NCBI RefSeq assembly: GCF_014212015.1
Contig: NZ_JACJVN010000040.1
Coordinates: 1 to 39,285, forward strand
Direction of reading: 5' to 3'
Source of the DNA: Cohnella lubricantis
Lineage (GTDB): Bacteria; Bacillota; Bacilli; Paenibacillales; Paenibacillaceae
Length of the DNA: 39,285 bases
This document shows, one piece after another, positions 8,694 to 17,781 of this stretch. The notes beneath the pieces are model-generated. The model saw only the letters and a list, made by a program, of their open reading frames with translations. It made no database searches and was not told where the DNA came from. Position 1 is the first letter of the stretch. Every line of letters begins with the position of its first letter. The translations under genes were made by a program, and so were the position numbers.

Positions 8694-8749
8694 GAGAGGG
8701 ACTATCCCGAAAAGTCACCTAAGGACGACTGTTGGGAATAGCCCCTCTC
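8694..8749. terminator. Long imperfect hairpin between convergent genes
   Basis: GAGAGGGACTATCCC (8694-8708) pairs with GGGAATAGCCCCTCTC (8734-8749) with one bulge and one mismatch, and an inner AGTC/GACT pair extends the stem. It lies between the module I regulator (plus) and the helicase gene (minus), where a bidirectional terminator would be useful. There is no T run on either side, so intrinsic termination is uncertain; a mobile-element-derived palindrome is the alternative. Confidence 0.5.
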
Positions 8750-8802
8750 CATCTACTTAATGCTCGAAATGATTGCCGGCACCATCGCCGGAGGCATCTT
8801 GT

Positions 8803-11800
8803 CTACGCCCTTCGATACAGCACTCGATCGGTCTCCAGAACAGCAACTCCTCGCCTGGCCGCTACTTCGATACCGCTTCGTACTGCTTGGTCCAATGCAG
8901 CTCCAGTCCGAGAATATCCCAGCATCTTAACCGTCTCTCGAACGAGGTCCTCGAGCGGCAGGCTCCCCTGGTTAAATAGGACCTCTCGGACTGCGTTCGC
9001 AATCTCCTCTGGCGGCAGCTCGTCGGCGCTTCTACGATCCTGATCGTTCTCCGTCAAACGGTATACCCCGTACTGCTCAGGCTCCGTGCCTTGAGGCCAA
9101 TAGTAATCGATGCCGCGCCATGTCGTTCGCTTCAATCCCATTGCTTGCAGCAGCTTATCGAAATGTCTCTCGATGCGGGCTCCCGTGCGGCTAATACCCC
9201 AAGCTTGAAGCACTCTCCGCATCAGCAACTGCTTGCTGATCGGCCCTTCCGCTTGCACAGTCTCGCCAATCTGGCTCTTGAGAATCCGCTCATTGGACGG
9301 TTCATAGAACGCTTCGGAAGGCAGCATCACGGGTGCGAGAACCACCGGCCTGTAGACGGACAACCAGGCAGACCGCTTAGTGACGCGGTTCAGCGGCTGT
9401 TCATCCGACAAGGTCATCTTCTCAGATCGCTGTTCAGCCGTAACGGGAATAGGCTTGGGCGATAATCTTAAGGCCTTGTCATTAGAAGCAGACTGAGCCA
9501 TCTTGACCGCCTCTACGATCTGTTCTTTCACTTTGTTCGGATTGTCCAGCCAATCCATCGACCAGACACGGTGTATACGCCAACCGAGCTGCTTGAGTAC
9601 TTGCTCCCGCAGAACTTCGCGATCTCTTGCCGTCTTCCCTGCCCGGTAACTATCTCCGTCGCACAGAACGGCAAGAATGTAGACATCCGGCTGATTCGGA
9701 TCTACGATCGCCAGATCCATCCGATACCCGGAAGCCCCTACATGCAGGTCAGCCTTATACCCTTCAGCCGCTAGAGCCTCGGCAATCTTCGCCTCAATGC
9801 CCGGCTGCACGGTATCTTGACGATCCGCATGCTGGCTAAGCGCATTCTGGCCCTTCTCGGCATATTCCAGGAACGACTTCAGCGCACCGACTCCTCGCGC
9901 ACGCGTACGCGATACGTCCAAATGCTCGGAACGCAGCGACGAGTAGACATGCATCTCCCGGCGTGCCCGTGAGACCGCGACATTCAGCCTTCGCCAGCCT
10001 CCCTCTCGGTTGAGCGGCCCAAAATTCAGCACGACCTTGCCGTTCGCATCAGGCCCATAACCGATCGAGAACAATATAACGTCGCGTTCGTCCCCCTGTA
10101 CGTTCTCCAGATTCTTAACGAAGATCGGCTCGTATAATTCGGCAGCGATCCGCTCCAGTTCTCCATCTTTACGGAATGCTTCATCCAGCAAATCTTCGAT
10201 TAATCCCTGCTGGATAGAGTTAAACGTCACGACGCCTACACTCAGCTTCGACAATTCCGAATCCCGCAGCCGGCGAACGATCTCCTCCACCACCTGCTCC
10301 GCTTCCGCTCGATTCTGCTTCGTTCGGCCACGATCATAGTACCCCTCTACCGGATGCCAGCGCACATTGGATGTGCGCTCGAAGGGGGATGGGAAGGTAA
10401 GCAGTTTATTCTCATAGAAATGATGGTTGCTAAACGCGATTAAGCTCTCATGACGGCTGCGATAGTGCCACAGCAGGTGCTCTTGCGGCATCCCCAATGC
10501 GAGGCAATCGTCCAAGATGCTCTCCAGGTCCTCCGGAATCGCATCTTCGCCGTCATCACTTGACGCACTCGAGAAGAAGCTTGTCGGAGGCAGCTGGTTA
10601 GGGTCGCCAACTACGATCACATTGCGTCCGCGTGCCATAGCCCCTACTGCCTCGCTGGTCGGTAGCTGTGACGCTTCATCGAAGACGACCAGCTCAAACG
10701 GTGCATATTTGGGATCTAAATATTGCGCGACGGACATCGGGCTCATGAGTATGCATGGACATAACCGGGACAGCAAGTTCGGAGTTTGCTCGAATAGCTT
10801 GCGAAGCGACAGTCCGCGTCCTCCGCTTCGGATCGCCCTAAGCAGAATGCCAGCCTCTGAATTGGATGAGGCCTGCTGTTGGAGTTGCGGAAGATTCGCC
10901 GACAGACGAGCGGCAATCTCTTGTCTCGTCAGCTTCTCGTATCGATCGGCCATCTCTTCGAAGTTCTTAATTCGCTCTTCGAACAATCGTCCGGAGAAGG
11001 AAGCCAGTTGCGGATCTTCGGATAAAATAAAGTCAATTGCTGCTTGCCACCAAGCACGTTCGAATGCCGGCATGACTTCGGAGTGCTGCAATAGCCCGCC
11101 CTCGTAAGCTGCGACGAGCGAAGTCAGGCCCGCTTCCAGCGCCTGCTCGCGGGTCTGACGCCAACTGCACCAATTACGCAGCCGATCAATAGCGCCAAGC
11201 CACTGCTGCGCCTTCCTCTGTCGATTGTCTAGCCATGGCAAATCTCGTTTGTCATCCAGCGCATCAAAGTCGATGTGCAGCAAATCAGACAGTTTGCCTT
11301 CAAGCTCCACGATAGATCGGACCGCCGCTTCATAATTGGCAAGCGAACGCCCGCAGCGCTCTAGGAAAGCTCCCCGCCCCGCCGATAGCAGTCCAATTAA
11401 CCGCTCTCTCGTCTGGGCAGCCTGTCCTCCATCCCTATACAGGTGAAGCAATGCCTGATGCAACTGTAACGTCCAATTATTCGCGGCGTCGACCGACTCC
11501 CAATCGGCTTCTCCACCTTGCCACATGGAGCCGAGCAATGCTGACGCTTGCGGCTCGGCTCTCTTCACTTCGGCAGCCTCGGCTTGATATTGCAGAATCA
11601 ACGACAAGAAGGCTGCCGTATCCTTCTTCTGATTAGAGGATCCCGCAACCGCAAGAGCTCCGAGCATCTTGCCAATCCGATGCTGCTTTAACCACTTTGG
11701 AAGGAACCATTGTAATTCTGCCTTCTTCCATTCGGAGAGCGCTAACGCAGCATCGAAATTCAAAGCCTCTACAGTAAACCGGGACGTGATCTGCGAGCGG

Positions 11801-14718
11801 GCGTTATCCCTTGCTCGGCCATGGCTGACAATGGCCTTCACGGAGTCACAAGCCAATTCCGGTTGGGCAGCTCCAAGCAGCGCTGCGGCCATCGTCACCG
11901 GCATCGCTCGCAACAAGTCTCCAACCTCCTGAAGCCGCAGCAAGCTTTCCCTTGTCGGCTGCGTGTCTAGAGGGGCTCCTAGCCAACTGGTGACATCCGC
12001 ATACGCCTCCCTAATTTCTGTTAGTTTGGCAGCATAGGAATCCAGCAGTCCTTCGACTTCTGAGCGATAAGCCGGTGTGTAATCGGTGCATGCCGCACCT
12101 TCCCATGGATTACCTGCCGGATGTCCTGCCGCTTCTCCAGCGATTCGAAGCTCACGGACGCGATCTGTCCATGCTGCATGTTTCTCCGGTGTCATCGCGC
12201 CAACGATTGCGGCTTCGAATGAGACGCATCCCGGCGCTGTTCTGACATGACTGTAGCGGGCAATCGCTTCATATAGTGAAGCTCCAAAGCCGTATTGGCG
12301 GTGTAGTGATGCGACATAACCGTTCAGTTCCGAACGGGACGCCGCAATTCTGTCGGCCTCCCGCCTCCATTCATGTGGCGAAGCCATATTCGCCGTTTCC
12401 AATGTTCGGCGCAACTGTTCTAGCACTGCCTTCTTCGTGCTCTTGTTCGAATGCAGCTCCAGACAGAACGGGCCCAAGCCAATCGATTCTAACCTGCTCT
12501 GCACGACGCTAAGCGCAGCCATCTTCTCGGCTACGAATAGAACCGTCTTGCCATCCGCTAATGCCGCAGCGATTAAATTCGTGATCGTCTGGGATTTGCC
12601 TGTGCCCGGGGGTCCGTGCAATACGAAGCTATTGCCTTGCGTCGCTGCGCTGACAGCGGTGATTTGGGATGAATCCGCACTGATGGGCAAAAGCAACCGA
12701 TCTGGTGAATAGCGCTCATCAAGTTCGCTCGGGTTCGGGAACGTCTCGCCGGGGGCCCATTCCAAGCGGCCTGACATTAGGCTCGCAACAACTTTGTTTT
12801 TCGACAGATCATCTGCTCGAGTTCGAATATCGTTCCACATGACAAAACGGCTGAAGGAGAATAGACCCAGAAATGCTGACTCTAACACATCCCAACGGGA
12901 CTTGTTCATCACGGCATGACGAATGGTTGTGAAGATGAGCGAGAGATCGATCCCCTTCTCATCCCGGGGCAGCGGGTCGAGCCCTCCGATGTCGATTCCG
13001 AAATCCTGCCGTAGCATTTCGAGCAATGTGATGTTGATCTGCGGCTCCTCATCTCTCATCCGGAGTAGGAAGCCAGCGCTTGAGGTCTTCCGAATAATTT
13101 CTGCCGGAACTAGCACGATCGGTGCGTATCTCGGCTTCTCACTCGTATCGGACTCGTACCATCGAAGAAGCCCCAGAGCGAGATAGAGTGTATTCGCGCC
13201 GTTCTCCTCCAGAGAGATTCTTGCGGAACGATAGAGATGGATGGCCTTCGTCGTCAGTTCGTAACCGTTCGCATCTGCCCTTAACCTATGATGACGGAAT
13301 TCTTCCTGGACAAGCATCGTCAGCGGATGATCGTTGCTCATGCTTTGGAACAACTCCACGCTTCTTGGCGTACGATCCCAATCCTCAGGCTTCGGAAGCA
13401 GTTGGAATTCTTGGCCTTCTGCAAGCGCATCCTCCAACTCGTTAAGACGGAAGTTGAGCAGCGGCAGCGCCGACTTGGTCAGACGAAAGTTCAACAAGGT
13501 ATTGCGCAGCGTCAAATCGAGTAGCTTCCGTTCCCACTGCTTCTGCTTGGTTAACGCGATAGAAGAGACTTCCACCGGACGGGCAAGTACCGTCACTTCT
13601 TCAGGAGCCTCCGCTAACGTTGGAGCATTCTTCTGTTCCTGCAGAATCTCCCAGCCGTTCGGTGTTGGAATGCGGACTGGGATTGGCCGTATGCCGCTGG
13701 CGCGTGTCCTCCTCACATCCACGAGGCCGACAAATTTGTCCGGATCCGTCAAATGGACTGCTGCCGCTTGCTCTGCTTCCTGATAAGAACTGTGGCTGCC
13801 CGTACACATCAAAGTCGCTTCAGCCAAGCTGATCTCGTGAACGCCGGCCGCCATTCGTTTCGTCAGAAGAGAGATATCGTCCTGCAGACTCTCCGGGAAT
13901 GTCTCCTCGATCAGCCAGACTCCTGGAAAGGCATGTCCTTCGATAATTATAACGAGAGAATGCAGCCCAACCGCTTCGAGACATGCAGTGAATAAGAGAG
14001 TCAAATCAAGGCAGTTCCCCATCTGGTTAGCGACGATCGCATCTGGCAGCCGGATCCGCTGACCGACTTCCTCATAACTAGCCGGATCCACGACATACGT
14101 TGGCTGATACGACTGAATCGTCGAGAAGATCGCCGCAGCCTGCTGACGAATTCGGTTCGGATTGCGGCTCTGATATGCATCGAAGGAAGGGTTGCCGGTC
14201 CACTTCTCCAGTAACGGAGCGGCATCTTTGATGATTCTCAAGACAGCCGGATGATTAGGCATGATGAATGCTGCGAGCATCTCCGGCATGATCGTCTGAC
14301 CGCTCCATTGATCATAGGCTAGTAGAGTAAGCGGAGAACTGTCTTGATATAGCAGCTCATCACCCTGCAAGACGGAAAGCGAGAGTGCGCCGGTCAATCG
14401 CTCGGTCAACTCGGCCAGGAACGTCCCGCTTATTTGCAAAGGGACTGGACCTAACTCAATAGCCCTGCTCGCTGGAATCAGGTCGACCGTCTTCGACCAC
14501 GGCGGCGCGAATGCCGGATCCGCATTAATTCGGACAGTCACCTGCCGAAGGTCCTGGTCCGAATCGTTGCGAAGGACAATCTTAGTTATGACCGGTACAA
14601 AATTTTGCTGCATGGCGAAATTCACAACATCAAGCCGATTCCAATCACAGACGAGTGAACTTGTGCCCTTCTCCATTCCGTCTGCTGCCTCCCCATCATC
14701 CTTGTATGATGAGGTCAT
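8803..14718 (-). CDS. Giant SF1 helicase-nuclease (transglutaminase-like / DUF4011 / helicase / MTES_1575-type nuclease / DUF3320)
   Basis: A 1971-residue putative DNA/RNA-processing protein, probably cytoplasmic. Order: beta-rich N terminus (1-140); transglutaminase-like segment (about 220-340) with candidate triad Cys236 (GNCLDLTLLF), His262 (EGHAFPG) and Asp334 (LVDVRR); DUF4011 signature at 395-412 (LLDLTLRNTLLNF); helicase Walker A GPPGTGKS (702-709); a long helical insert (about 760-1300); Walker B DEAS (1347-1350); motif III GDPNQLPPT (1371-1379); motif VI region RRLNVAVSRAR (1576-1586); nuclease fold about 1640-1740 (GYRMDLA, TARDRE, LGWRIHRVWS); DUF3320 about 1805-1860. The family is known from genome surveys and such helicase-nucleases are often found in defence contexts; the function here is inferred. 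The start has GAGG four bases upstream; ATG at 14676 is an alternative. It stands alone, with no partner gene, between sugar operons. Confidence 0.88.
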   Translation of the reverse strand: MTSSYKDDGEAADGMEKGTSSLVCDWNRLDVVNFAMQQNFVPVITKIVLRNDSDQDLRQVTVRINADPAFAPPWSKTVDLIPASRAIELGPVPLQISGTFLAELTERLTGALSLSVLQGDELLYQDSSPLTLLAYDQWSGQTIMPEMLAAFIMPNHPAVLRIIKDAAPLLEKWTGNPSFDAYQSRNPNRIRQQAAAIFSTIQSYQPTYVVDPASYEEVGQRIRLPDAIVANQMGNCLDLTLLFTACLEAVGLHSLVIIIEGHAFPGVWLIEETFPESLQDDISLLTKRMAAGVHEISLAEATLMCTGSHSSYQEAEQAAAVHLTDPDKFVGLVDVRRTRASGIRPIPVRIPTPNGWEILQEQKNAPTLAEAPEEVTVLARPVEVSSIALTKQKQWERKLLDLTLRNTLLNFRLTKSALPLLNFRLNELEDALAEGQEFQLLPKPEDWDRTPRSVELFQSMSNDHPLTMLVQEEFRHHRLRADANGYELTTKAIHLYRSARISLEENGANTLYLALGLLRWYESDTSEKPRYAPIVLVPAEIIRKTSSAGFLLRMRDEEPQINITLLEMLRQDFGIDIGGLDPLPRDEKGIDLSLIFTTIRHAVMNKSRWDVLESAFLGLFSFSRFVMWNDIRTRADDLSKNKVVASLMSGRLEWAPGETFPNPSELDERYSPDRLLLPISADSSQITAVSAATQGNSFVLHGPPGTGKSQTITNLIAAALADGKTVLFVAEKMAALSVVQSRLESIGLGPFCLELHSNKSTKKAVLEQLRRTLETANMASPHEWRREADRIAASRSELNGYVASLHRQYGFGASLYEAIARYSHVRTAPGCVSFEAAIVGAMTPEKHAAWTDRVRELRIAGEAAGHPAGNPWEGAACTDYTPAYRSEVEGLLDSYAAKLTEIREAYADVTSWLGAPLDTQPTRESLLRLQEVGDLLRAMPVTMAAALLGAAQPELACDSVKAIVSHGRARDNARSQITSRFTVEALNFDAALALSEWKKAELQWFLPKWLKQHRIGKMLGALAVAGSSNQKKDTAAFLSLILQYQAEAAEVKRAEPQASALLGSMWQGGEADWESVDAANNWTLQLHQALLHLYRDGGQAAQTRERLIGLLSAGRGAFLERCGRSLANYEAAVRSIVELEGKLSDLLHIDFDALDDKRDLPWLDNRQRKAQQWLGAIDRLRNWCSWRQTREQALEAGLTSLVAAYEGGLLQHSEVMPAFERAWWQAAIDFILSEDPQLASFSGRLFEERIKNFEEMADRYEKLTRQEIAARLSANLPQLQQQASSNSEAGILLRAIRSGGRGLSLRKLFEQTPNLLSRLCPCILMSPMSVAQYLDPKYAPFELVVFDEASQLPTSEAVGAMARGRNVIVVGDPNQLPPTSFFSSASSDDGEDAIPEDLESILDDCLALGMPQEHLLWHYRSRHESLIAFSNHHFYENKLLTFPSPFERTSNVRWHPVEGYYDRGRTKQNRAEAEQVVEEIVRRLRDSELSKLSVGVVTFNSIQQGLIEDLLDEAFRKDGELERIAAELYEPIFVKNLENVQGDERDVILFSIGYGPDANGKVVLNFGPLNREGGWRRLNVAVSRARREMHVYSSLRSEHLDVSRTRARGVGALKSFLEYAEKGQNALSQHADRQDTVQPGIEAKIAEALAAEGYKADLHVGASGYRMDLAIVDPNQPDVYILAVLCDGDSYRAGKTARDREVLREQVLKQLGWRIHRVWSMDWLDNPNKVKEQIVEAVKMAQSASNDKALRLSPKPIPVTAEQRSEKMTLSDEQPLNRVTKRSAWLSVYRPVVLAPVMLPSEAFYEPSNERILKSQIGETVQAEGPISKQLLMRRVLQAWGISRTGARIERHFDKLLQAMGLKRTTWRGIDYYWPQGTEPEQYGVYRLTENDQDRRSADELPPEEIANAVREVLFNQGSLPLEDLVRETVKMLGYSRTGAALDQAVRSGIEVAARRGVAVLETDRVLYRRA

Positions 14719-15023
14719 TATACCTCAATTAGGAAGAGGTTCCTACATATTACGACAGCCAACTAGGCAACCTGTCTAATTTAGTAGAGTCTAGTCTATT
14801 TGCTCTGCAGTTGATCCAGATATTGCTTCAGCTCAACATGGATTGTTCACAATAGAACTATCCAGTTCCCCTTGTAGATCTAACTCCTGCCAACATCATC
14901 TTAACGGGAGGAATCGTCCATGCAGGCACGCTCCCTTCGATCGGTAGGCGCCGGACCATTAACCCGGCGCTTCCCGATCCTTGGTTTGCAGCATATTACA
15001 CAGTGCACACTAGTTTAACGCAC
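14719..15023. other. 305-bp gap between helicase gene and module II operon end
   Basis: No convincing gene. It holds the helicase ribosome binding site (GAGG just above 14718), a strong hairpin (14939-14979), and a 16-codon minus-strand reading frame tail (14796-14846) that looks coding-like but has no start and a stop just upstream. A 32-codon plus-strand frame (14920-15018) with GGGAGG before its ATG overlaps the hairpin and is not supported further. No clear promoter for the helicase gene was found by eye. Confidence 0.6.
14939..14979. terminator. Hairpin downstream of the module II operon
   Basis: Nested inverted repeat: GATCGG (14939-14944) pairs with CCGATC (14974-14979), and GCGCCGG (14948-14954) with CCGGCGC (14964-14970), with a nine-base loop. 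It lies 45-85 bp beyond the stop codon of the last module II gene (15024, minus strand). The stem is GC-rich, but no T run follows in either direction, so it may act as a factor-assisted terminator or 3'-end stabiliser. Confidence 0.5.
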
Positions 15024-17558
15024 TTACTGGTTGATCATCACGCTCCATGGCCTTTCCGACCTCACGTTGATGTTATCCTCGCTCAAGTCAAATCCGGTAT
15101 TCTCTATGCTGACCCTTATCGTCCTGCTCGACAGATCAGCCTCCAGCTCTCGGATAACATTGCGATCGATCTCGATGCTCCATTCGTTAACCGTGTCATG
15201 AACTCGCATCCTCAGCCCATCTCTCGGTCGAATGATCCAAACATTGCCTTTCACGCTAACTTCGCAGCCCAAACCATATATCCCAAGTACGGGATGCTCA
15301 ATGACCACGGATGCTGCCATCTTCAAGCCGGCGAAGTAACCAAGTCCGCTCTCGCCGGACATTTGCCAGGCTTGCTTAATTAGAGGGACCCTCCCAGGCA
15401 CATCTACGCTGCTGTCTTCCCATCCCGCATGCAGAACCCAACACGAGCCCCCTATATTCCGTGGATCGTCGTTCCAATAGCCCGAATTGATCAAGGTCCA
15501 GCCGGCTAGATAGGATGCATAGGCCGACTTGATCAGCTCATAGTCCCGCTTCCCCTCGTTCAGGGAATAATCGTACAACACCCAGCCTCCAAGCTGCGTC
15601 ATGTAACTTACGTTCCAGTGGGTTTCGCCATGCTGCCGAAGATCCGTATTATAATAGTACCATTTCGGTTGATGGCCTCTATTGGAGAATGCCGCCAATA
15701 CGGCCTTCTCCATCGTTCTCGCGTCACCGGCCGCTTTGGCATAGGCATATACGGCTTCGTAAGCAGTAGAATCATAGGCCATCTCTGAACCGAAGGGGTA
15801 ATTCGACTTTGCGAAGAATCCCGCCTTTGCGGCAGCAATCTCCCTTACCCACTTCGCTTCCCCATTCATCCCTTCGGCATCTAGCGCATCTGCCAAATAT
15901 AGCGGGATCGTCAATTCACCCATGTTGCCATACTCGGAAGCGCCAACCCCTTCTGGGAACATCCAGTAGCTGAACATCGCCTTGGTATAATGGAAAGCTT
16001 GGCTTAAGTACTCCGCTGCAGGTTTGAGATAAGAATACCGGAACTTCTTCTGAATCCGATACAGATTGAAGTAGGTGTTCAACACGTGGACATAATTGAA
16101 CGCTCTCCACACATCATCGGCCCCATGTCCTGCCCAAGGCTCGAACATGACAAACCAAGGAACCATTCGATGAACCCGGTAGCCCGGCTGTTCCGTAAGC
16201 CGATCCTCTATAAAGTCAGAGAGATAGGCATCCAACACTTTCAACTCAGCCTCGTTGGGTCTGTACACATTTTTCTCGGACAAGAACAAACCGCTTACTA
16301 GACCAATCTCGTCGCTTCCGCCAGCCCACCAGTCATCCCCATATGGATTGCAGGCTGCGTTAATCCGGCTCTTCACCGTCATATCCCACATGAGAAGGCC
16401 ATGGTAACAAGGGTCGTCGGGGGCGGTCTCAAACTGGTTCTCGGCGATGAATGCGGCATGCCGGTCGATCAGTTGCTCGAGCTCCTCCAGACTGAAGAAC
16501 TGCAGGGTGCACGTTTCCCCATCCCCGTAATGGATCTTGATGTCGTTGGCTCCCAATCTTTGGAAGGCTACGGAATAAATCTGATAGCCTCTCTTCTCCC
16601 CTTCATACCGGATATCCGTCTGATCCGGATAAGAAGCGGAGAGAGCGTGAATTGCTTTCTTGGAACGCAACAATATCGTCGCACGACAATCGCTTGGAAC
16701 CGCCATGCCAGGCAGCACTTCGACGTCGACTTGTCCTTCTTCATAAGCAAGCCTTCCAATATCCGCGAAGCTGCTGGCCCATGCCAGTTTGAAGTCGTAT
16801 TTAACGCTGTCTCCCGGAGACAGCTTCAAGGAAGAGCTCCCTTGAAAGACTGCGGTGGCTAGACCTTCCCAGCTCTCATTAAACGTGCTGTATCCGCCGA
16901 ACGGGCTACCTTTATCCGGATCAGACCTCACGTTCCGCCGACTCTCGCTTTCGACTCTCTGAAGTCCGGTCTTATTGCGCGTCAGCATAACAAGACAGGG
17001 GCCGGTACCGTTAGACCTTGCCCAATAGACATAAGACCCTTCACCGGCTATGAACGTATGACGCAGTACATTCTGCTCATATTTGTATTTGGAATCTCCT
17101 CTGAAAATCTGGTTGAATAGCAACGGTGCCCCTATGCAATCAAATTCAATCTGACCGCCGGAACGGTTCGCAATCGAGACTTCCCAATAGAGACCATCCT
17201 CTTCCAAGCGATAGCCCATATGCAGATCGAAATGTGTAATGCCGTTGGCGTGAGCGGAGTCGCTTGTATATGACACCTGTAGAAGTTTCCCGTCATAGCT
17301 TACGGACCGTACGTCTGCCGAAGCGGCAGAGTTGCCCTGCTGCCATTCGTGACCATCTACGCGGTATTTCGTCACGATATGGCCAAACCATTTGGAGTCC
17401 TGCAGATCTATATCGGGAAATTCCAAAGGGTCTACCAGATATTCGGTTTGAAGTCGATCTTCTCTATTCTTGAGAGAAGTGAATCCCCCTCGCCCAACAT
17501 CATATATCATGCAGAATGTCCCATTTTGCAACGTAATCGTCTTCGACATTGCGTTCAT
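15024..17558 (-). CDS. Putative carbohydrate-active enzyme, beta-sandwich plus alpha-toroid (DUF5695-like?)
   Basis: An 844-residue protein without signal peptide or membrane segment. Residues about 1-330 look like a beta-sandwich; about 380-750 are rich in Trp/Tyr helices as in (alpha/alpha)6-barrel glycosidases and lyases; a short beta-rich tail follows. Conserved-looking acidic/aromatic patches are DDWWAGGSDE (about 408-417), WFVMFEPWAGHGADD (about 468-482), GETHWNVSYM (about 644-653) and CWVLHAGWED (about 706-715); these may form the active site. From memory it resembles the DUF5695 family, but I am not certain. ATG at 17558 is chosen because GGAG lies eight bases upstream; the open frame runs to 17606. 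As last gene of the LplABC-type operon and just after a GH127 remnant, it may process the sugar imported by module II. Reaction unknown. Confidence 0.8.
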   Translation of the reverse strand: MNAMSKTITLQNGTFCMIYDVGRGGFTSLKNREDRLQTEYLVDPLEFPDIDLQDSKWFGHIVTKYRVDGHEWQQGNSAASADVRSVSYDGKLLQVSYTSDSAHANGITHFDLHMGYRLEEDGLYWEVSIANRSGGQIEFDCIGAPLLFNQIFRGDSKYKYEQNVLRHTFIAGEGSYVYWARSNGTGPCLVMLTRNKTGLQRVESESRRNVRSDPDKGSPFGGYSTFNESWEGLATAVFQGSSSLKLSPGDSVKYDFKLAWASSFADIGRLAYEEGQVDVEVLPGMAVPSDCRATILLRSKKAIHALSASYPDQTDIRYEGEKRGYQIYSVAFQRLGANDIKIHYGDGETCTLQFFSLEELEQLIDRHAAFIAENQFETAPDDPCYHGLLMWDMTVKSRINAACNPYGDDWWAGGSDEIGLVSGLFLSEKNVYRPNEAELKVLDAYLSDFIEDRLTEQPGYRVHRMVPWFVMFEPWAGHGADDVWRAFNYVHVLNTYFNLYRIQKKFRYSYLKPAAEYLSQAFHYTKAMFSYWMFPEGVGASEYGNMGELTIPLYLADALDAEGMNGEAKWVREIAAAKAGFFAKSNYPFGSEMAYDSTAYEAVYAYAKAAGDARTMEKAVLAAFSNRGHQPKWYYYNTDLRQHGETHWNVSYMTQLGGWVLYDYSLNEGKRDYELIKSAYASYLAGWTLINSGYWNDDPRNIGGSCWVLHAGWEDSSVDVPGRVPLIKQAWQMSGESGLGYFAGLKMAASVVIEHPVLGIYGLGCEVSVKGNVWIIRPRDGLRMRVHDTVNEWSIEIDRNVIRELEADLSSRTIRVSIENTGFDLSEDNINVRSERPWSVMINQ

Positions 17559-17562
17559 GGTT

Positions 17563-17742
17563 CTATCTCCTCTCCGCCGCTTCCCGAACCCAGACCTGCA
17601 TCTCACCCGCTCCCCGGTTTGCCCAAGCGAAGTACGGAATGAATGTTAACGTTAAGGCCTCTATCTCCTCGCCGGCATCGCGCTTGTATAATGCTTCACC
17701 CCAGTCCTTCGCCATTCGCCGTCTTCCATTAGCCGTAATCAC
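17563..17742 (-). pseudogene. C-terminal remnant of a GH127 family enzyme (59 codons)
   Basis: This minus-strand frame, translated here by hand, reads from GTG (17742) to TAG (17563-17565). Its product contains LTLTFIPYFAWANRG followed by GEMQVWV, which matches the C-terminal signature of GH127 (beta-L-arabinofuranosidase-type, formerly DUF1680) proteins; the preceding DWGEALY also fits. Complete GH127 proteins are about 600-650 residues, so some 90% of the gene is missing; only about 40 bp separate it from the LplC-like gene. It may still be translated: GGAGG (17750-17754) sits seven bases before the GTG, and the ribosome site of the next gene overlaps its end. The family call is from recognition of the motif; loss by deletion is inferred. 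Confidence 0.65.
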
Positions 17743-17781
17743 ATGAATTCCTCCGAGTAACCGCCTCCATGCGTTCTCCGC

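Noticed and set aside
14920..15018. 32-codon plus-strand frame with GGGAGG eight bases before its ATG
   Set aside because: Overlaps the strong hairpin at 14939-14979, encodes an Arg-rich peptide with no recognisable feature; ribosome site may be chance.
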